IMG/VR virus record: IMGVR_UViG_3300022673_000047
Coordinates: 1 to 28,905 of that record
DNA from: a virus
DNA: 28,905 nt
Strand: one strand, 5' to 3'
Below are positions 16,137-23,592 of this stretch, in pieces (positions within the stretch are counted from its first letter, which is position 1; each line of letters starts with the position of its first letter). The translations under genes and the position numbers were made by a program. Below the pieces are notes generated by a model, which worked only from the letters and a program-made list of their open reading frames with translations, did not search any database and was not told the DNA's origin.

Positions 16137-18028
16137 CCCTGTGCTCCTTTTGCTGTCGATTGTTGCTGTCGAAAGAATTTTGATTTGACATGGGCCGGAA
16201 GATCCGATTCATCCAATAAAACTTCCGGATTGAAAGAATTCGGAAAAAGCTGGGCAAGCTCTTTAACCTCATCAAATCGCGCTTTTTTCATTGTTTCACT
16301 CATCACAGCCTCCCCAACGGTCACGTCATATTTCCCAATGTTGATATCCGTTAAGACTTTATTGATGGAGAGATTAAGAGCCTTCTCCGATTCGTCCGTC
16401 ATTTCCTGTGTTACTTGACCCGTCTTTGGATCTTGGACTAGCTGGGAGAAGTTTTTCTTAATGAAGGTTGGACCCAATATCTTTTTAACAGCTCGGATAT
16501 GGAAGATCTCCGAGAATTGGGAGAGGATGAATCGACCTGCCAATTTCTTGGTTCGGCTCAAATTATCATAGAGCTTCTGGACATTGACCACGCCTTGCCT
16601 TTGGCGAAGAGCGATGGCCTTACCACTAGACTGACCACCATCCGAAACGGCAAGTAAATCAGCATTGATTCCCGTTTGGGCCTTGATTGATTCGGCTGAT
16701 TCTTCGGAACTAAAGACATGGCCCTGGCTGAGAGGCATGGGAAACATACGCTCTGGCTTCTGGTGGCCCTTTTTATATTCCAAGTTCACATTGGGCGTTG
16801 ATCCGTAATCAGCCACCTTCTTACGATCTACCCAGGCTCCTTGCTCTGTCAACCAGCCAGAATTGGTCGTCCCATCCAAGAATCGGAGGTATTGTGTCTT
16901 TCGCTTATTATGCTCCTCCTGAGAGGATTTGGAGCCCCGAACCAACCCTTGAACACCGAGATGTTGATCCTGCGTCTGAAAGCTATTGGCAATATTAGAC
17001 CAATGAGCGAAATAGGGAATGAATGGCCAATTTCGCCACCGGGGATAGAACCACGCTATTTCATCCGATAATGGCTCAGTCAACCCACCTGTCATAACAT
17101 ACCGCCATATCTGGGGAACCAGTCTCTTCTGTATGCGAAATCGTCCCTTATTATTGGAATCGGCCTCAACCATCCGTTTCACATTCTCTTTGGCAATTTC
17201 CTCTAGTGTTTTCGGATTTTTTTTATCCGTCTTAATAACTTCGATTAAATCTCCTTCATTCAAGTCAAAGACAAAAACACCCTCAACCCACTTTTTGTAA
17301 TACCGCTCCAAGAGGTCAAATGTCCCTCTCTTCTGGCCATCAAAAAAGAGACCATCTCTGTTTTTCGTGGGATAATCTCGGAGTTGTGCGTGCGTTCCGG
17401 TTTTGGAAAGGATGCCAGGATCGAGCAATCCTTCTTTTAAACCTTCAATCTTATTCTTCATATCAGGGAAAAGTGTTTGAAGATCACCCTTTTCTATGCA
17501 AGGGGTATACTTATAGATATAGGGAACATCGGACAGATCGTACTCAGCCCATCCTGGTTTGGGATAGATTTGATCGAAGTTTAACTTCTTCCAACGCGGC
17601 TTAGGGCTTAAAAGATTGAACGTCGAATCCAACCATAATTCGAGGTAAGACTCTCCACCAGTAATCCCATCCTCAAACATCTCAGAGAATTTATCGGATC
17701 CGTCGGATTGCTTCATGACGTTTTTGAAGAGTGCCGTGGCAATAGACGCTTCAATAGTATCCTCTTCTCCTTCTGGAAAGGCTTTAAATTCCGATCTGTT
17801 TTGACGCTCTAAACCAGAAAGAAGAAAGATATTGGTCCGTATTCGGTTATCGGTAATTGGCTTCACTTTCTTTTTCCGAAGTTTTGCCACCACATCATCA
17901 TCCCATTGCTTTCCCAGGGAAAACAAATGATCTTTGGTTTGTTCCTCTGTCAGCTTCTTTTTGGCTTCATGAGCCTCAAGGAATTCTGATAAGACTTTCG
18001 AATTTGTTAGTTCATCTTTTTTGGCCAT
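16133..18028 (-). CDS. Portal protein, P22-like
   Basis: A 631-aa portal subunit forming the dodecameric DNA channel of the head. I start it at ATG 18028 (MAKKDELTNSKVL, GGAGGGAG about 10 nt upstream). The frame is open to 18148, but the extra codons cover a terminator hairpin and are not protein-like. P22-type portal features: PITDNRIRTNIFLLSGLERQ (about 56-75), an acidic PEGEEDTIEASIA segment, an ...EDGITGGESYLELWLD stretch, the central WPFIPYFAHW...NKRKTQYLRFLDG region, and the late helix GQSSGKAIALRQRQGVVNVQ. The terminase genes lie upstream and the scaffold gene downstream, as expected. Confidence 0.85.
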   Translation of the reverse strand: MAKKDELTNSKVLSEFLEAHEAKKKLTEEQTKDHLFSLGKQWDDDVVAKLRKKKVKPITDNRIRTNIFLLSGLERQNRSEFKAFPEGEEDTIEASIATALFKNVMKQSDGSDKFSEMFEDGITGGESYLELWLDSTFNLLSPKPRWKKLNFDQIYPKPGWAEYDLSDVPYIYKYTPCIEKGDLQTLFPDMKNKIEGLKEGLLDPGILSKTGTHAQLRDYPTKNRDGLFFDGQKRGTFDLLERYYKKWVEGVFVFDLNEGDLIEVIKTDKKNPKTLEEIAKENVKRMVEADSNNKGRFRIQKRLVPQIWRYVMTGGLTEPLSDEIAWFYPRWRNWPFIPYFAHWSNIANSFQTQDQHLGVQGLVRGSKSSQEEHNKRKTQYLRFLDGTTNSGWLTEQGAWVDRKKVADYGSTPNVNLEYKKGHQKPERMFPMPLSQGHVFSSEESAESIKAQTGINADLLAVSDGGQSSGKAIALRQRQGVVNVQKLYDNLSRTKKLAGRFILSQFSEIFHIRAVKKILGPTFIKKNFSQLVQDPKTGQVTQEMTDESEKALNLSINKVLTDINIGKYDVTVGEAVMSETMKKARFDEVKELAQLFPNSFNPEVLLDESDLPAHVKSKFFRQQQSTAKGAQG

Positions 18029-18050
18029 GTTTGTTATTCTCCCTCCAACG

Positions 18051-18096
18051 AAAAAAGGGCCGTTTCCAGAGGCTACCACACCTCTAAAAACGACCC
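18051..18096 (-). terminator. Strong intrinsic terminator just upstream of the portal gene
   Basis: On the minus strand GGGTCGTTTTTAGAGG (18096-18081) pairs in full, allowing G-U, with CCTCTGGAAACGGCCC (18072-18057). The stem is 16 bp with an 8-nt loop, and six T follow (18056-18051). The portal ribosome site begins about 4 nt after the T-tract, so no promoter fits between terminator and gene. Read-through, antitermination or use as a processing/stability hairpin is implied. Confidence 0.85.
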
Positions 18097-18173
18097 TATA
18101 AATCGTTGGTTTCCGCTCGTTATAGGCGATTAAGTGGGAGCTACCCACAGACGGAATATTTTAAATTGTTCGG

Positions 18174-18347
18174 TTATCGACCTCTTCTATAACTTGAATT
18201 AATCGCCCTCGCTTGCTTCTGAGCTTTTACCAGACTCCGATGACCACCCCCATCTCGAGCAACTCCTCTCGCTGTACGAGGAATCCGTCCCGATTTGGCC
18301 TCAACGACTCGATATTTTCCATTCCGCAACGATACTTTAACTGGCAT
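18174..18347 (-). CDS. Small basic protein, 57 aa
   Basis: I start at ATG 18347 (MPVKVSLRNGKYRVVEA), with AGGAG 7 nt upstream. The C-terminal half (GGGHRSLVKAQKQARAIN then SSYRRGR) resembles a recurring tiny phage protein ending in an S..KAxxQxRAIN-type basic helix, often encoded next to portal or capsid genes. Function is unknown. Overlaps the upstream stop by 11 nt. Confidence 0.65.
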   Translation of the reverse strand: MPVKVSLRNGKYRVVEAKSGRIPRTARGVARDGGGHRSLVKAQKQARAINSSYRRGR

Positions 18348-18612
18348 TGTCTTTCTCCTCTCGATCATAAAACTCTTTTATTTTAAGCAAATTATTCCGG
18401 AATTCCTCAGGTTTTGTTTCTTTTTCTTTTTGACGAAGTACGGATACGGCATGTTTTCCGCCTGGAATCGCCCATCCAATAACCACATATCGATTCTCAT
18501 GAGACGTCCGAATCTCGATTTTGGTTTTTGGATAGACTTCTCGAATGGCCCGAATAGCCCATTTGTAAGCCTCTTTAATTTCTTTCGATGTATCGGGCTT
18601 GACGGGACTCAA
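18337..18612 (-). CDS. Hypothetical protein, 91 aa, TTG start
   Basis: Starts at TTG 18612, sharing bases with the upstream stop (TTGA), so it is coupled. AAGG lies about 10 nt before. The predicted fold is alpha-beta: helix (KEIKEAYKWAIRAIREVYP), strands (KIEIRTSHENRYVVIGWAIP, KHAVSVLRQ), then a charged helix. Not recognised. It lies in the packaging block between terminase and portal. Confidence 0.55.
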   Translation of the reverse strand: MSPVKPDTSKEIKEAYKWAIRAIREVYPKTKIEIRTSHENRYVVIGWAIPGGKHAVSVLRQKEKETKPEEFRNNLLKIKEFYDREEKDNAS

Positions 18613-18824
18613 TCCCGATCTACCTTTTTCCGGTTGAACAAACTTCCCAATTCATCCCGATTCTTAGGCATAATGACTTTCGCATTGGATCGTGTTCTCG
18701 TATCGAATCCTGATTTTTCTTTTTTAAGTTGGTTGGCTCTTCGGATTTGTCGAATTGATCCATTCTTTCCCGGTGTAAATAAATACTCTTTGTCTCCTTC
18801 TCGTCTCATTCGTTGCTTGGCCAT
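18609..18824 (-). CDS. Small basic protein, 71 aa
   Basis: AAGGAG 7 nt before ATG 18824 and 15 nt after the TerL stop. The product (MAKQRMRREGDKEYLFTPGK...) is Lys/Arg-rich throughout, with no hydrophobic core visible, so it may bind nucleic acid or be disordered. No family recognised. Confidence 0.6.
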   Translation of the reverse strand: MAKQRMRREGDKEYLFTPGKNGSIRQIRRANQLKKEKSGFDTRTRSNAKVIMPKNRDELGSLFNRKKVDRD

Positions 18825-18839
18825 TGTTGATCTCCTTTT

Positions 18840-20195
18840 TTAAAGTGCCATGGGATCTTCATCGATCACTGCATCCCTTTCTTCACGAAGTCTATATTTA
18901 TCTTTCTCCGTAATCACATCCACCTGTTCAACTGCCCAAAGTCCGTTAACGAAGGCATCCGCACAGTCCGGGCTTCGGCCCAATCGTTTCTTGATATCCT
19001 CTTTGGATTCTATCTGGAAAACGCCATTGGATTTAATCGCTTTGTACTTGATCCAATTCAATTCCTCCACCAAATCTTCGTCTTCTGGGTCAATATCGAT
19101 CTTTTCTGATTCGAGAAGATTGGCAGCATTATCGTAAATCTCGGCCCGTGTGTTATAAAACTTCTGAGGCTGTGTCGATTTCCTTGAGGAATTCACATAA
19201 ATGACCTGATACCCCAGCTCCGTCAAGCGATCCGCTACACCGGCCCCAACCCCAATTTCATCAACGGCAAAGGCTTTAATTCCGTTCTTTTTCGCAAAAA
19301 TCACCGCTAGGCCCACCGTTTCCATCGTATTCTTCTTCTCCCACGATTGTTTATCAATCATGAATGTTTCTTTCCGTGCTCCTTGCTCAAGCGCGTAGAA
19401 GACTGTTTTATCATCTCCATATCGAGCCACATCAATCGTAATGATCTTTCGGATGGGAGGCTGAATATTCAAATCTTTTTCGCGTGCTTTATCAATCCAT
19501 TGGGAGTTGATAATCAAATCGGCGGTATCACTGTCTTCCCAGGAATTTTCTACAAATCGGCTGTAAATGCTTGGCTTTCTCTTCTTTAGGATCTCAAGGC
19601 TCTTAAGAAATTCGGGCGAAAGGTTTTTTTCGTTGTCATGAGTCTTTGCTTCATAAAGTTCCCCATTCTCAAGTTTTCCCGCCTTCCAGAGCTTATGAAT
19701 CCAATTGCGGCCCCGTGTGTTGGCTGTAATAAAGCCCGAGTGCGGCATCCCTTTGCGTCTCAATCGACCAAAAAGCATAAAAAAGATCTCATCTGTTTCC
19801 AATTCCTCTGCCTGTTCAATCCAAAACCAACCTAAATTGATATTTTGGATGTTATTTAGCTCTTCCAGATGTCGGAACATGATGATCGAACCATTCGGGA
19901 AATCGACTTCTCGGGAGGAATTGACACCCAATCCGGTGTAAATCTCAAAATCTTTTATAGTGGAGTCCTTAAGATCGGTATATTCCTTTCGGAAGATGGC
20001 CCCCAGGTTGTTCTCATGGCCCTCTGAGAGCCTCATGGCGCGACAAATCCCACATAACGACTTACCAGTCCCCCACCCCCCAATAAACGCAGGGTAGCGC
20101 GCTTTTGACGCAATGAAGGCCCTTTGAACAGGGATAGGCCGAATGATGGTGTCATTTTTGTTAAAGGTGGGCTTTTCTTTAGTCTTGGTCGCCAT
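18840..20195 (-). CDS. terL: Terminase large subunit (ATPase-nuclease)
   Basis: The DNA-packaging motor, 451 aa from ATG 20195; in-frame ATGs at 20210 and 20216 and an open frame to 20282 are alternatives, and no start has a strong ribosome site. Using 451-aa numbering: Walker A GGWGTGKS at 39-46, Walker B region NLGWFWIEQAEEL ending near 132 with catalytic Glu in EQAEE, and coupling motif FITANTRG near 155-162. The nuclease domain has TIDVARYGDDKT (Asp 255), AFAVDEIGVGAG (Asp 312) and SPDCADAFVNGLWA (Asp 410/413). All catalytic residues expected for an active headful or cos-type TerL are present. The preceding gene is a probable small subunit, overlapping by 17 nt. Confidence 0.92.
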   Translation of the reverse strand: MATKTKEKPTFNKNDTIIRPIPVQRAFIASKARYPAFIGGWGTGKSLCGICRAMRLSEGHENNLGAIFRKEYTDLKDSTIKDFEIYTGLGVNSSREVDFPNGSIIMFRHLEELNNIQNINLGWFWIEQAEELETDEIFFMLFGRLRRKGMPHSGFITANTRGRNWIHKLWKAGKLENGELYEAKTHDNEKNLSPEFLKSLEILKKRKPSIYSRFVENSWEDSDTADLIINSQWIDKAREKDLNIQPPIRKIITIDVARYGDDKTVFYALEQGARKETFMIDKQSWEKKNTMETVGLAVIFAKKNGIKAFAVDEIGVGAGVADRLTELGYQVIYVNSSRKSTQPQKFYNTRAEIYDNAANLLESEKIDIDPEDEDLVEELNWIKYKAIKSNGVFQIESKEDIKKRLGRSPDCADAFVNGLWAVEQVDVITEKDKYRLREERDAVIDEDPMAL

Positions 20196-20466
20196 TGTCT
20201 TTGTCGTCATCCCCATCCATGATGATAACCAACCTCTTCTTTTGTTCGAACTTATGGTGGAGATCCTGGGCTGGCTTGCCATGGGCGATAGGTTGAATCT
20301 CTTTAAAGACCGGGAACCACGTATCGAAATCGTCTGATTTGAGGGCTTTTTCTAGCTTCTTTAAGAATATTTCGCTCTTAAGAGCCCGATCACACCACTC
20401 CCGGAACCAGCCTGGTTTTCGCCCTGCGTTCTTTGGGTTGCCTATATTTCTTCTTTCTTTAGCCAT
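20179..20466 (-). CDS. Putative terminase small subunit
   Basis: A 95-aa protein immediately upstream of TerL. The N-terminal part (NAGRKPGWFREWCDRALKSE) and middle (WFPVFKEIQPIAHGKPAQDL) resemble short terminase small-subunit-type proteins that start with a GRKPG/GRPPG motif and end with a ...YGKP.Q segment. The C-terminus is acidic (IIMDGDDDKDNGDQD). Function is assigned from position and this pattern; the helix-turn-helix expected in a full TerS is not clear. GAGGAT just before ATG 20466 is close to the start. Confidence 0.5.
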   Translation of the reverse strand: MAKERRNIGNPKNAGRKPGWFREWCDRALKSEIFLKKLEKALKSDDFDTWFPVFKEIQPIAHGKPAQDLHHKFEQKKRLVIIMDGDDDKDNGDQD

Positions 20467-20506
20467 ATCCTCAAATATCCTAAATAGAGCTTATTCACTT
20501 CTATTT

Positions 20507-20692
20507 CTAGATTCGATTATTATTTGCATCTTCCGTCACTTCTCCTTTCATCTGCTCGACCATCTCTCTTAAATACCGACGACAATCCCATATTCTTAGG
20601 TCAAATAAATAAGCAAACATATCAGGGTTTATAACCCCATAATAATTGCCATCGGACCCAATATAGAATGGGCTCTTGTTCCTATTGGGCAT
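20507..20692 (-). CDS. C-terminal part of a split zinc-ribbon protein (or separate 61-aa protein)
   Basis: Begins at ATG 20692 (MPNRNKSPFYIGSDGNYYG) and ends EVTEDANNNRI. The frame extends to 20737, but those codons are a shadow of the zinc-ribbon frame. It has no convincing ribosome site of its own. Reading TGC then CCC AAT across the frame switch would give a continuous protein ...EFHECPNRNKSPFYIG..., of about 87 aa. Restoring one C in the CCC run at 20687-20689 would do this. So this is either the downstream half of a frameshifted gene or an overlapping gene. No family recognised for this half. Confidence 0.55.
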   Translation of the reverse strand: MPNRNKSPFYIGSDGNYYGVINPDMFAYLFDLRIWDCRRYLREMVEQMKGEVTEDANNNRI

Positions 20693-20769
20693 TCGTGAAA
20701 TTCGGCATCCATTTGCAGCTCTCCGCACCATGGACATAAGACTTCAGGCGTCCAATTGAAATTGGACAT
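20629..20769 (-). CDS. Short zinc-ribbon protein, probably 5' half of a split gene
   Basis: ATG 20769 lies inside the 3' end of the upstream gene. The 46-aa frame begins MSNFNWTPEVLCPWCGELQM and continues DAEFHECP, giving CxxC (12, 15) and HxC (25, 27), a zinc knuckle. After the Cys-Pro the frame runs into unlikely sequence (IGTRAHSILGP...) and stops at 20629, while the -1 frame continues with plausible protein. The ribosome site is weak (GGTG), consistent with coupling to the upstream gene. It may be a complete short protein, but a frameshift is more likely. Confidence 0.55.
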   Translation of the reverse strand: MSNFNWTPEVLCPWCGELQMDAEFHECPIGTRAHSILGPMAIIMGL

Positions 20770-21028
20770 GGTATTTTTCACCGACCTTAAACCGATCTTT
20801 ATCCATCGACATAATAATCACCGATTGAATAAGATCCCCGGTACTGGCACCAAACCCCAGATCATTTTTGAGAGTTCCAAACTCATAACGATAGCGAACA
20901 ACGCGGGTCATTCCCTGTCCACTTGAGATGCTTTCTTCTGTTTTCGAAAGGCAAATAATCTTTTTAAAGGGTCGTTCCCCTTTCGGAGAGGGTTTGGAAT
21001 GGGGAAGGATAGCTTCAAGATCACTCAT
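20744..21028 (-). CDS. Hypothetical protein, 94 aa
   Basis: Starts in an ATGA overlap with the upstream gene. Residues 20-94 look like a small beta-barrel (FKKIICLSKTEE, TRVVRYRYEFGTLKND, KVGEKYHVQFQLDA), with no known motif. Part of the continuous small-gene string upstream of the terminase genes. Confidence 0.6.
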   Translation of the reverse strand: MSDLEAILPHSKPSPKGERPFKKIICLSKTEESISSGQGMTRVVRYRYEFGTLKNDLGFGASTGDLIQSVIIMSMDKDRFKVGEKYHVQFQLDA

Positions 21029-21273
21029 GTTCGGATTCCCATTTTCTCTTTAAGTTGATTTTTGAGGCGTTCAAATTGGGTTCGCCTGTAAGTCTGGGGA
21101 AGGTGTTGGAGACCTTGATTCATATTCTTTCGGAGCCGCTTAGCAAGCCGGTAGGCTCGCCGATGGCCCCGGCTTGCCAGCGTGCTCCCAAATTGATCAT
21201 AGAGTCGAATTTGTTTCTGGGAATATTCTCCATATATCTCTTGCCTGAGTTTCTTGGCTTGAACTTGTCTCAT
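21025..21273 (-). CDS. Hypothetical basic protein, 82 aa
   Basis: Starts in an ATGA overlap at 21270-21273. The product is rich in Arg, Lys and Gln (KKLRQEIYGEYSQKQIRLYD, RAYRLAKRLRKNMNQGLQHL) and almost all helical. No family recognised; nucleic acid binding is possible from charge alone. Confidence 0.55.
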   Translation of the reverse strand: MRQVQAKKLRQEIYGEYSQKQIRLYDQFGSTLASRGHRRAYRLAKRLRKNMNQGLQHLPQTYRRTQFERLKNQLKEKMGIRT

Positions 21274-21494
21274 TTCTGCCAGCTCTCATCGCGCTGTTGT
21301 CTGCATTCGGACAGTTCCCGTTCCAGAAGATCAATATAGATTTTTGCTTTTCGTTGGAGGTCGAGGCACTCTTCATCACAGGCTTTGAAGCCTTCATTGT
21401 AACCGATGGTTCTAAGTTTTTTCTTCTGAGCGGAGGTCGCGCAGGCAGAGAAAACGAGAAAAGAAATCAAAATGAGAATCATTCGGCTTTGCAT
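21270..21494 (-). CDS. Small lipoprotein with charged helix
   Basis: I start at ATG 21494 (MQSRMILILISFLVFSACAT); a start at 21482 is also possible. The open frame reaches 21740, but that extension overlaps another gene and is not protein-like. Residues 5-18 are a signal sequence ending in a lipobox (FSAC), so the mature protein is probably lipid-anchored. The mature part is about 55 residues, mainly a helix with several Cys (KACDEECLDLQ, ELSECRQQRDE). Small Rz1-like spanins have a similar plan, but they usually lie next to lysis genes, so an envelope role is all I claim. Confidence 0.55.
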   Translation of the reverse strand: MQSRMILILISFLVFSACATSAQKKKLRTIGYNEGFKACDEECLDLQRKAKIYIDLLERELSECRQQRDESWQK

Positions 21495-21543
21495 GGGCCT
21501 GATTTTAATCCCATTTCTTTTGATTTTCAAGCTATTAATGGAT

Positions 21544-21771
21544 TTATTTTTTCTTGGACTTAATTTTATGAGCGTTGGTAAGTTTGAGCCGAATGGTTTT
21601 CTCTTTGTAGTTCCGATAAGAATAAATATGGTCAAAGGCATATTGATCGCCACGAAGGGTGAGAATTCGGCGACCGGTGAGGGGATGTTTTGAAAGTTCG
21701 AATTCAGGCTCCCCCTCTTCAACCACAATCCAGATTTCATTCATCTCATGAGATTTTGTCATTCTCTTCAT
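21544..21771 (-). CDS. Hypothetical protein, 75 aa
   Basis: The start is probably ATG 21771, 2 nt after the upstream stop; ATG 21762 or 21744 are alternatives. Residues 10-75 look like a small alpha-beta protein with strands (EIWIVVEEGEPEFELSKH, GRRILTLRGDQYAFDHIYSY) and a basic tail ending KSKKK. Not recognised. Confidence 0.55.
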   Translation of the reverse strand: MKRMTKSHEMNEIWIVVEEGEPEFELSKHPLTGRRILTLRGDQYAFDHIYSYRNYKEKTIRLKLTNAHKIKSKKK

Positions 21772-21773
21772 TC

Positions 21774-21983
21774 TCAATTCATAGCAACGAGCGTATCCAA
21801 GACACCTTCTGGAATGAAATAAAAAAGAGGCGGCTTCTGATAGGGTGTTTGGATCGGAGCAAAATCCTTTTGGCAATAATGGATGACCGGGCATGGCTTC
21901 ATCCCCTCGTCTATCTCAACCACATCAACATCCAAGATTAAATGACAAGCGCCACAGGTTATTTTCGTATGGTATTTCTTCAT
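21774..21983 (-). CDS. Small CxxC protein, 69 aa
   Basis: The product begins MKKYHTKITCGACHLILDVD and continues with PCPVIHYCQKD, giving CxxC at 10/13 and Cys 31 and 37 with nearby His, a likely four-Cys zinc site. The ribosome site is weak. No family recognised. One of several tiny zinc-type proteins in this block. Confidence 0.55.
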   Translation of the reverse strand: MKKYHTKITCGACHLILDVDVVEIDEGMKPCPVIHYCQKDFAPIQTPYQKPPLFYFIPEGVLDTLVAMN

Positions 21984-22031
21984 GATTGAAGTTTACCGAT
22001 AAGTTCCTTTGATGTCGAAGGGTTATTTCAA

Positions 22032-22688
22032 TTAATCCATGTGAAAACCGGTCATGGGCCCATCATTGTAGTAAATGTCTTTATGATCCGGCCGGAATCC
22101 AGATCGAAAGAAGGCAACGATATTTTCCCCTGTTTTTTCCGTCTCTGTGAAAGGGTGTTCTCTCTTCTTGATCACCTTCCATGTTGAATAATAACTAGGT
22201 TCCAGATTTAAAAACCCAGAGGGACTCCACCGCTGAAGAGCAGAAGGGGAATAGGTTCCCGGCGATTGATCTCCTTTTTTGTAGGTGATGTGGACGATTC
22301 CTTTCTTTCGGAAATTAGGGTGATCCGGTTTCGTTTCCCAGGCCAGGATCTTGGTTCCATAAAAGCTCTCATCAATCTCTTTCTCTTCGAGGGAAGGAAT
22401 ATAGATAATGGAGGTGGCCCCAGCGGTTTCCCACCGCGTCACACCCTTTCCCCTCATGAGCTTTGGGGGCCAAGAGGCGTATCCCAGACCAGGGCAATCT
22501 GGACATTGCATGAGTCCTTTGCACCGGGGACCCCGAACATTCCAAGAGCGGGGTATTTTATTTAAAGGCGGTGGCCAATCGGTGTGCAATTTAACCTTTC
22601 CTGTCCCATTGTAGTTGCGAAGATGATCCGGCAAGACACAGGGATAACGATTAAATTTCTTATATATATAATCGTCAAGGCGAGACAT
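22032..22688 (-). CDS. Hypothetical protein with CxxC pairs, 218 aa
   Basis: ATG 22688 overlaps the upstream stop (TAATG), so translation is coupled. Residues 50-70 carry RGPRCKGLMQCPDCPGLGYA, a Cys cluster of zinc or iron-sulfur type. The rest is Trp/Tyr/Pro-rich (LHTDWPPPLNKIPRSWNVRG, SPSALQRWSPSGFLNLEPSY), with no motif I recognise. It is the longest accessory gene of the left-middle block after the 213-aa gene. Confidence 0.55.
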   Translation of the reverse strand: MSRLDDYIYKKFNRYPCVLPDHLRNYNGTGKVKLHTDWPPPLNKIPRSWNVRGPRCKGLMQCPDCPGLGYASWPPKLMRGKGVTRWETAGATSIIYIPSLEEKEIDESFYGTKILAWETKPDHPNFRKKGIVHITYKKGDQSPGTYSPSALQRWSPSGFLNLEPSYYSTWKVIKKREHPFTETEKTGENIVAFFRSGFRPDHKDIYYNDGPMTGFHMD

Positions 22689-22948
22689 TATTGATACCGA
22701 GGGTGAGTGAAAGCAGAATCACGACCTTGCCGGGATCGGAGTTTAACCAGTTTGGATTTCCAGTTAGAAGGAAGAAGGCGGCGGCGCGTATAATCGGCAA
22801 CAGACAGTTCATTCTCATACGCCATCCGGGCAATAAATTCATATTCGTCCTTATCCGTTCGGTAATGATTATCGATTGGACGGGACTTTGTGAATCGCTT
22901 TCTCTTCTGGTTTGTCATGCTACCATTGATGGTATCATATTTCGCCAT
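22688..22948 (-). CDS. Putative ribbon-helix-helix (Arc/MobC-like) protein
   Basis: I start at ATG 22948 (MAKYDTINGSMTNQKRKRFT), AGGAG 9 nt upstream. Residues 28-60 (YRTDKDEYEFIARMAYENEL then SVADYTRRRLL) match the RHH/mobilisation-protein pattern: strand, helix with A..., SVxxYxRRRLL second helix. RHH proteins bind DNA as dimers, usually as repressors or in relaxosomes. Here it could control the middle genes. The basic N-terminal arm supports DNA binding. The pattern is short, so confidence is moderate. Confidence 0.55.
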   Translation of the reverse strand: MAKYDTINGSMTNQKRKRFTKSRPIDNHYRTDKDEYEFIARMAYENELSVADYTRRRLLPSNWKSKLVKLRSRQGRDSAFTHPRYQ

Positions 22949-23108
22949 GATCCTCATCTCCTGAAAAATCTTCATCCATAGTCCGTTGAATCATCCGCTG
23001 GCCATTTAAATCTTTCTCTTTTTGGCCACACTCCGGACATCGGGTTTGCAATTGGTTATCAAACCAAACGTGACGACATCTTTTGCAAAAGTTTTCCATG
23101 CAAGCCAT
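22935..23108 (-). CDS. Zinc-ribbon protein, 57 aa
   Basis: Short gene starting at ATG 23108 with AAGGGGG 5-6 nt upstream. The product MACMENFCKRCRHVWFDNQL... has two knuckles, FCKRC (8, 11) and RCPEC (24, 27), the standard rubredoxin-like zinc ribbon, followed by an acidic tail (MDEDFSGDEDHGEI). It overlaps the next gene by 14 nt. Such ribbons bind nucleic acid or protein; no specific partner can be named. Confidence 0.65.
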   Translation of the reverse strand: MACMENFCKRCRHVWFDNQLQTRCPECGQKEKDLNGQRMIQRTMDEDFSGDEDHGEI

Positions 23109-23124
23109 TAGGCCCCCTTACATA

Positions 23125-23155
23125 GGATATTTGAAACTCTGTCTTTTAAATATCC
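23125..23155. repeat. Inverted repeat upstream of the zinc-ribbon gene
   Basis: GGATATTT (23125-23132) and AAATATCC (23148-23155) are perfect 8-bp arms 15 nt apart, in the only untranslated gap (23109-23164) of this block. Could be an operator, an mRNA hairpin in front of the 57-aa gene, or chance. Confidence 0.45.
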
Positions 23156-23164
23156 TCCAAAATA

Positions 23165-23410
23165 TTATTTATGATGCCCTCTTCGATTCACTGAAAACCA
23201 ATTTGGGTCAAGAGCAATAGAAACATCTTTGTACGCCGAAGATAAATGTCTCTCATATTCTGCTTCAGACTTAAACTCCAAACCGCATTCGCAGCACTCA
23301 ATAGGATAATCTCTGGACCCTTCTGCTGGACACTTGCCTTTGTGCCAATCTTGGTCTGATTTGGTTCTCAATTCTTTTCCGCATCCTGGACACTTCATGT
23401 TCAAGCCCAT
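23165..23410 (-). CDS. Two-finger zinc protein, 81 aa
   Basis: The start is ATG 23410, overlapping the upstream stop, or ATG 23398 (MKCPGCGKELRTKSD). Two C2H2-like units are visible: CPGC...WHKGKC and ECCECGLEFKSEAEYERHLS (CxxC then x9-12 and H). The second is a classical finger spacing up to its first His. C-terminal residues 60-81 are not zinc-related. Likely DNA- or protein-binding; function unknown. Confidence 0.6.
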   Translation of the reverse strand: MGLNMKCPGCGKELRTKSDQDWHKGKCPAEGSRDYPIECCECGLEFKSEAEYERHLSSAYKDVSIALDPNWFSVNRRGHHK

Positions 23411-23592
23411 ATAAGCGAACCGCCTAACCTTTCTGACACGTCTTTGCTTATTTGGGATAAGAGATGGATCTTGGCTTCAATCTGAAACTCATCGGTCTCT
23501 ACCTTTAATTCTTCCAATGTTTCTCTCACCTTTTCCACTTTGTTCGTAAGGCGGTCTATCGTTTCTAACTTAATCATTTGAACGCTTTCCAT
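23401..23592 (-). CDS. Small coiled-coil protein, 63 aa
   Basis: GAGGAGG lies 5-6 nt before ATG 23592, a strong site, inside the end of the upstream gene. The product (IDRLTNKVEKVRETLEELKV...) is one charged helix with heptads. Function unknown. Confidence 0.6.
   Translation of the reverse strand: MESVQMIKLETIDRLTNKVEKVRETLEELKVETDEFQIEAKIHLLSQISKDVSERLGGSLIWA

Noticed and set aside
18097-18148. N-terminal extension of the portal to 18148
   Set aside because: The extension reads through the terminator hairpin, lacks a ribosome site and is not similar to portal sequence; ATG 18028 has GGAGGGAG.
18295-18843. Plus-strand 182-codon ORF
   Set aside because: Antisense to three small basic genes with good ribosome sites on the other strand; Phe/Arg/Ser-rich shadow.
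20687-20692. Programmed -1 frameshift site
   Set aside because: TGCCCAA does not fit X-XXY-YYZ and the P-site tRNA could not re-pair; an indel or overlapping genes explains the split better.
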